Assembly (NCBI RefSeq): GCF_030813435.1
Contig: NZ_JAUSUG010000004.1
Span: forward strand, 62,001-126,000
Direction: 5' to 3'
Source: Evansella vedderi
GTDB lineage: Bacteria; Bacillota; Bacilli; Bacillales; Salisediminibacteriaceae
Length of the DNA stretch: 64,000 nucleotides
Shown: positions 60,153 to 64,000 of the stretch, piece after piece
Layout of the letters: every line of letters begins with the position of its first letter
Position numbering within the stretch: position 1 is the stretch's first letter
Translations under genes and position numbers: made by a program
The notes under the pieces: model-generated
Database searches by the model: none
What the model saw: only the letters and a program-made list of their open reading frames with translations
Told to the model about the DNA's origin: nothing

Positions 60153-61580
60153 TTACAGCATACCTTCTCTCATCATTGTCAAAATATCACTTTCTGCTTC
60201 CAATATATCCTCCCTAGCCCGTTCTGCAATTCCATTTGCAGCTGTTTGAGCCTCTTTTATGACTTGTTGTTGATCAATAGTCAGGATTTTGCGATTTTCC
60301 ATTATTACTTTACCATCAATAATCGATGTCTCTACTTCATGGCCACGTGCAGAGTACACTAAATTTGGAATAATATTACGGACAGGACTAGTCAGTACTG
60401 GCATAAATGTTGGTTCCTCTAAGTTAATAAGGATAATGTCTGCTTTTTTACCAGGACGTAACGACCCTACTTCGTCCTCTAATCCCAATACTTTAGCAGC
60501 TTCAATAGTGGCAGACCTCAATGCTAACGTTGCGTTGAACACCACTGGATTGGTATATTTTACTTTATTTAAAATGGCAGCAAACTTCATTTCATTAAAC
60601 ATGTTGTTACAGTTGTTTCCTGGTGCTTGGTCTGACCCTAAACAGGCCGTTCCACCACTTTCAATGAACTTCAGCATTGGAGTTACAATTCCATCTATAA
60701 TACCAATGCTTCCTGCACAATAAATCATTCCAGCGCCACTTTTCGCCACTCGTTCCGTTTCTTCATCTGTTGCTTCCGTTAAATGAACAGCAATTAAACG
60801 ATCGTTTAAAAATCCATTTTCCTCAAGAAAGTCAATGCTTCGCTTCCCATAACGTTTTTCTATTTGATCAATTTCTCGATCACCTTGAGCTACATGCATA
60901 TGGAGCTTCGTATCGTATTTTTCCGCCAATCCTTTCATTTCATGAAGGAGCTCTAGACTCATCATATCAGGACCATGGGGGCCTAAAATACTAGTAATTC
61001 TTCCATTTTCCTTACCGTGGTATTTGTCCATGAGCTCTAGGTTACGTTTTAGCTTCTCTTCCCCGATGGAGGAGTGGAATGGATACAATTCCCCAACTGG
61101 CAGATCACCTATATTATCTGGAATCTCATTTACAAGCTCAGCAACCCTGGCACGGGCACCAACCTTAATATAGTTATGAACGATCTCTGTCATATGCTTA
61201 TCGTAATCGCCGAAGGTTGTTGTACCAGCTTGAATTCCCTCAATAATATTTACCATAGACCCTTTCACATTATCCTCTGTTGTAACATGCTTGGAAAATG
61301 GCCAGATGCCCTTCTGCATCCAGTTTGTCATATCTTGAGCTACACCACGAATAATCGACAGTCCCGTATGTATATGTGCATCAATGAACCCTGGCATAAC
61401 TAATTTATTTTTCGCATCAATTAATCTGTCTGCAGTGTAATCCCTTAGGAGATCGTGGGTACTGCCAACAGCTTCAATTTTATTTCCTTTAATGGCGACA
61501 GCACCGTCTTCAATCATGCCTACCCCTTTTCCTTCCATTGTTACTACAAATCCATTTGTTATGAGAATGTCTACCTTCAT
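60153..61580 (-). CDS. Amidohydrolase (MtaD/TRZ-ATZ family)
   Basis: 475 aa. Composite beta domain plus TIM-barrel amidohydrolase of the TRZ/ATZ/SsnA group. Metal ligands: His-x-His in PGFIDAHIHTG, His in HMHVAQG, Asp in LGSDQAPGNN; His in VHLTEA is catalytic. The group includes 5-methylthioadenosine/S-adenosylhomocysteine deaminase, guanine deaminase and chlorohydrolases; the substrate cannot be fixed by eye. The start is ATG 61580 with AAGGAATGGGG. Monocistronic. A TTAAACGATCGTTTAA palindrome lies inside it. Confidence 0.82.
   Translation of the reverse strand: MKVDILITNGFVVTMEGKGVGMIEDGAVAIKGNKIEAVGSTHDLLRDYTADRLIDAKNKLVMPGFIDAHIHTGLSIIRGVAQDMTNWMQKGIWPFSKHVTTEDNVKGSMVNIIEGIQAGTTTFGDYDKHMTEIVHNYIKVGARARVAELVNEIPDNIGDLPVGELYPFHSSIGEEKLKRNLELMDKYHGKENGRITSILGPHGPDMMSLELLHEMKGLAEKYDTKLHMHVAQGDREIDQIEKRYGKRSIDFLEENGFLNDRLIAVHLTEATDEETERVAKSGAGMIYCAGSIGIIDGIVTPMLKFIESGGTACLGSDQAPGNNCNNMFNEMKFAAILNKVKYTNPVVFNATLALRSATIEAAKVLGLEDEVGSLRPGKKADIILINLEEPTFMPVLTSPVRNIIPNLVYSARGHEVETSIIDGKVIMENRKILTIDQQQVIKEAQTAANGIAERAREDILEAESDILTMMREGML
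60794..60809. promoter_or_regulatory. TTAAACGATCGTTTAA palindrome inside the amidohydrolase gene, copy 5
   Basis: Perfect 16-bp copy in coding sequence. It again encodes Leu-Asn-Asp-Arg-Leu, on the minus strand. Confidence 0.45.
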
Positions 61581-61739
61581 TATGCAACCCCATTCCTTGA
61601 GTTTGTCTTTTTTCAATTTTACTATATTTTAACTTAAAGAACATTTTTCAGTTACCACTTGGGTAAATCATTTTCCAAATGATTAACTTGGTTATCTAAT
61701 TAGATAGTCATGACAATAGAAGGGGCTGAATATTGTTGT

Positions 61740-61831
61740 ATGTGCGATTATCGGTGCTCTATGTGCGAAAACTCTGCCACTATGTGCGATTTTGCAGCTC
61801 CTATGTGCGATTTTTCACCCTATATGTGTGA
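61740..61831. repeat. Five tandem 21-bp units with ATGTGCGA
   Basis: ATGTGCGA begins at 61740, 61761, 61782 and 61803, and ATGTGTGA at 61824, exactly 21 bp apart; the 13 bp between are variable (often CT-rich then CTAT). It lies in the 349-bp gap between the start of the amidohydrolase gene and the stop of the serine hydrolase gene. The period equals two helical turns, so a protein could bind all copies on one face. Confidence 0.8.
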
Positions 61832-61929
61832 TTCCACAAAAAACCACATAATTCGACACCTCCCCTCCCGCAAACAAGCTCCAAAAAAAGCCGACTTCAA
61901 AACTGAGGCCGACTTTATGTTTCATTATG

Positions 61930-62979
61930 TTATATAGTTGGGAATTTAGGTGGTTCAATAAGGCTATCTTCAATTTCTTGAATGACAAGCTGGGGTCCTT
62001 CCTGTTGGTTAGAGGTAACGACAATCTTCAGTCCTAATGCTGGGTAAACTGCGGAGTGAAAGCTTATTCCCGGAGCATGGCCCTTTACATGATAATTAAA
62101 TATGGAATTAAATATTTTCGTGATCCAAAGACCATATCCATAATACTCGTTTTCATTTAATTGAACATAGGCGGTTAAAAGTTTTTTCGTAAACTCTTTG
62201 CTTAATAATTTATACTTAAATAGATATTCCCAAAACTTAACCATATCAGGGGCTGTTATGAATACGCCACTATCCGCTCCTCCCCGTATAGGAATAGAGT
62301 AGATGTTTGTTCTCCACGAGGCAGACTTTTCGTCGTAAATGTATCCTATAGCTGTATTAGTTGGCAATTGATTGAGGAAAAAGTATCCGGAGCTATTCAT
62401 TCTACATTTTTTAAAGATATTCTTCTCAATATAATCAGTAAAGGAAAGCCCTGTTTGCTCCTCTATTATTAAACCTAATAGAATATAGCCTGCATTATTA
62501 TAATGAAATCGCTCCCCCGGCTTACATCTCATATAGTTTTTTTGAAACAAAGGTAAAAAGTCCTTTAGAGTTTTAAAATTATACATGGGACGCTCTTCCC
62601 AAAGTTCCTCAAAATCTTCCATTGTATCTTCATCAAAATAGTCATGAATACCCGAGGTGTGGGTCAATAAATGGTGAATGGTTATATTTTCATCAAAGTT
62701 TGGGAATGTAAAATTTAAACAATCCTTCAGGCGTGTTTGGAAATGAAACAAGCCCCTTTCAACTAATTGACAAATTGCGATGGCCGTAAATAACTTACTT
62801 CCTGTTGCTATACTGAATCTAGTGTCTACATTATTTCTTATATCATCAGCCCTATTGGCAAACCCATACCCGGATTCGAACATAATATTATTTCTTTCTT
62901 TCACATATACAACTCCAGATAAAGGAAGACGGTCATGTAAGTTATTAACGATTTCGTATATTTCGGATCTACTTAACAC
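61930..62979 (-). CDS. Serine hydrolase, beta-lactamase/PBP4* family
   Basis: 349 aa, beta-lactamase class C fold. The nucleophile motif, normally S-x-x-K in the context F-x-I-x-S-x-x-K, reads FSIATGSK here, with Thr59 at the nucleophile position and Lys62. The second motif is YNN in FHYNNAGYILLG. HAPGISF is the third. No signal peptide, so cytoplasmic, unlike penicillin-binding proteins. Possibly an esterase or peptidase, or inactive. GTG start with GGAGGG at 6 nt. Just beyond the stop a pair of GCCGAC repeats lies at 61889-61915 that might fold as a weak terminator. Confidence 0.82.
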   Translation of the reverse strand: MLSRSEIYEIVNNLHDRLPLSGVVYVKERNNIMFESGYGFANRADDIRNNVDTRFSIATGSKLFTAIAICQLVERGLFHFQTRLKDCLNFTFPNFDENITIHHLLTHTSGIHDYFDEDTMEDFEELWEERPMYNFKTLKDFLPLFQKNYMRCKPGERFHYNNAGYILLGLIIEEQTGLSFTDYIEKNIFKKCRMNSSGYFFLNQLPTNTAIGYIYDEKSASWRTNIYSIPIRGGADSGVFITAPDMVKFWEYLFKYKLLSKEFTKKLLTAYVQLNENEYYGYGLWITKIFNSIFNYHVKGHAPGISFHSAVYPALGLKIVVTSNQQEGPQLVIQEIEDSLIEPPKFPTI

Positions 62980-63132
62980 TGGCTTCCCTCCATAATTTAT
63001 TAAAATGTGACTATATTTTATTCAGAATTTTAAAGAATGCTTTAGTTAATGATATTTAACTCATCCAATAAAAATGAGGGATTTACGAAAAACATTTTAC
63101 AAGCTTCAGTGAGGCTGCTTTACAAAAATAAA

Positions 63133-63165
63133 AAGAATGTCCTTTTGCAAATTCAGGACATTCTT
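63133..63165 (-). terminator. Terminator of the CXXCH protein gene
   Basis: 11-bp perfect stem AAGAATGTCCT/AGGACATTCTT; the minus-strand tail is TTTATTTTT. Confidence 0.85.
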
Positions 63166-63179
63166 CATGTAACTTGTAT

Positions 63180-63626
63180 TTAAATGGCGTTATTATAAAA
63201 CTCAACGGCATCTATATCATAGATGCGGATTAACTCTAATTCACTTTCCCACATTTTATCTAAATACTCATCTGATTCTGGAGTATGGCATTCTCCACAT
63301 TCCTGGTAAAGGATACGAAACTGTTGTGCATAGTAAGCTAGTCCCCTGAAATGATACAGTATTTCGTTTTCATTCTCTGTCAATTCACTATTAGGATCAG
63401 AGCTATAGCTCGTAACAAAATTTTCGTATTTTTGAAACTGCTCCTCACTCATGGGTTCGTATGGAGAGGAGTAGACGAGGATTTCCTCCATATATTCATA
63501 GGTTGTATACCAGATGTCATCCCGTACATCTTCCGGTCTTTCAAAATCGCGTTCATATATAAATATAAAATAGACAAAGAAAAGAACTGCTGCGAGGGCA
63601 ATAGTTATTGCTTTTTTCGGTCTCAT
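63180..63626 (-). CDS. Small membrane-anchored protein with a CXXCH motif
   Basis: 148 aa, not recognised. One N-terminal membrane segment (about 6-24, after basic RPKK) followed by an acidic extracytoplasmic domain rich in Tyr and Glu. Cys110-Gly-Glu-Cys113-His114 is a CXXCH sequence, the site of covalent heme attachment in c-type cytochromes; however no axial Met context or cytochrome fold is evident, and a disulfide or metal site is an alternative. GAGGAG site before the ATG. 18 bp after the rRNA methyltransferase gene, so likely co-transcribed with it. Confidence 0.6.
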   Translation of the reverse strand: MRPKKAITIALAAVLFFVYFIFIYERDFERPEDVRDDIWYTTYEYMEEILVYSSPYEPMSEEQFQKYENFVTSYSSDPNSELTENENEILYHFRGLAYYAQQFRILYQECGECHTPESDEYLDKMWESELELIRIYDIDAVEFYNNAI

Positions 63627-63644
63627 TATAATCTCCTCAATTTC

Positions 63645-64000
63645 CTATGATAAAATTACTTCCGCGACACATTCTACGTGGGCTGTCATGGGGAACATGT
63701 CCACTGGCTGAACTTGCTTTGTGGTAAATCCTTGCTGTTCAAGATACTTCAAATCCCTTGCCAATGTAGAAGGGTTGCAGGATACGTATACTAATCTGCA
63801 AGGTTTCATTTTTACAATTGTTTCCAAAAGGGATTCATCACATCCCTTTCTCGGTGGATCTACTACCATTACATCGGCATGAATACCTTGTGCATACCAC
63901 CAAGGGATTACCTTTTCCGCTTCCCCTACAGCAAAATCCACATTATCCATTCCATTTATCTGGGCATTCTTTTTTGCATCTACGATGGCTTCAGGCACAA
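63645..64000 (-). CDS. rlmD: 23S rRNA (uracil-5-)-methyltransferase, RlmD/RlmCD type, 3' part
   Basis: The last 118 codons of a TrmA/RumA-family methyltransferase; the rest lies beyond the window edge. Visible motifs: SAM-binding [29 protein letters not shown] (motif IV), and the catalytic cysteine in [14 protein letters not shown]; the C-terminus ends [16 protein letters not shown], where Glu-Cys is the base motif. In Gram-positive bacteria RlmCD makes m5U747 and m5U1939. Bacillus has two paralogues (YefA, YfjO), which cannot be told apart from this part. Confidence 0.88.
   Translation of the reverse strand, partial: VPEAIVDAKKNAQINGMDNVDFAVGEAEKVIPWWYAQGIHADVMVVDPPRKGCDESLLETIVKMKPCRLVYVSCNPSTLARDLKYLEQQGFTTKQVQPVDMFPMTAHVECVAEVILS

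Noticed and set aside
61710-61937. 75-codon frame with MCDF-like heptapeptide repeats.
   Set aside because: No ribosome binding site, runs across a 21-bp DNA repeat array and into the end of the convergent serine hydrolase gene; the repeats are better explained as DNA.
1-64000. CRISPR array, prophage, insertion sequence or tRNA genes.
   Set aside because: No regular spacer-repeat array, integrase, transposase or cloverleaf sequence was found on reading both strands; the only tandem array has 13-bp spacers.

Overview
The window is a stretch of chromosome from a low-GC, endospore-forming member of the Bacillaceae. The evidence is the set of close homologues of Bacillus genes (ytvI, yfmL/yfmM, cshA, tenI-thiSGF, chaA/yfkE, nos, a SinI-type anti-repressor, DUF3231 and DUF2325 proteins), strong GGAGG-type ribosome binding sites with many GTG and TTG starts, and numerous intrinsic terminators. 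There is no rRNA, tRNA, phage, classical insertion sequence or CRISPR array. Most of the window is ordinary core chromosome. The intergenic spaces hold several families of short repeats.

Layout. 0-3 kb: a fumarylacetoacetate-hydrolase-family gene followed by the 3' remnant of an SDR gene, a membrane-anchored endonuclease/phosphatase-fold protein, a LysM-L,D-transpeptidase (YkuD) and an ElaA-type acetyltransferase. 3-9 kb: the korAB 2-oxoacid:ferredoxin oxidoreductase, a YueD-like SDR, ytvI, and a two-gene unit (DUF2325 plus an unknown protein) behind a near-perfect Fur box. 9-14.5 kb: a five-Asp-box beta-propeller, a 51-aa small gene, an ABC-F ATPase (YfmR-like) and a large unknown membrane protein. 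14.5-20.8 kb: thiamine synthesis in two divergent units, each led by a TPP riboswitch: thiG-thiH-tenI-thiS-thiF on the minus strand and thiD-thiE on the plus strand. The oxygen-independent ThiH takes the place of the usual Bacillus ThiO. 21-28.8 kb: TM2 protein, cshA, a SNF2-family ATPase, a lipoprotein combining leucine-rich repeats with a TraB/GumN domain, and a zinc-ribbon membrane protein. 29-38 kb: a MoxR-DUF58-DUF4129 operon, the DEAD-box protein YfmL divergent from the ABC-F protein YfmM, and a flavin-reductase/esterase pair.

38-53 kb: this is the most unusual part. A 47-codon SinI-family anti-repressor gene (38738-38881, minus strand) is preceded by a sequence with the primary and secondary structure of a class-I cyclic-di-GMP riboswitch. 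Next come a MalT-like TPR protein whose stop codon lies in a MITE-like repeat, a 7TM-type sensor kinase with its response regulator, recQ, a fatty-acid desaturase, nitric oxide synthase, an NprR-like (RRNPP) quorum-sensing regulator without an obvious partner peptide, a cupredoxin and a Ca2+/H+ exchanger. 53-64 kb: a heterodimeric ABC exporter with one degenerate ATP site, a chemotaxis receptor, a DUF3231 protein, an amidohydrolase, a 5 x 21-bp tandem repeat, a beta-lactamase-fold hydrolase, a small membrane protein with a CXXCH motif, and the 3' end of an RlmD/RlmCD-type rRNA methyltransferase cut by the window edge.

The main non-gene findings are: (1) the c-di-GMP riboswitch/SinI unit; (2) four copies of an imperfect repeat whose stems covary while the loop AAAACCA is kept; (3) the palindrome TTAAACGATCGTTTAA, found five times (16-22 bp), twice inside genes; (4) GGGACCCGGTC repeats placed at stop codons.
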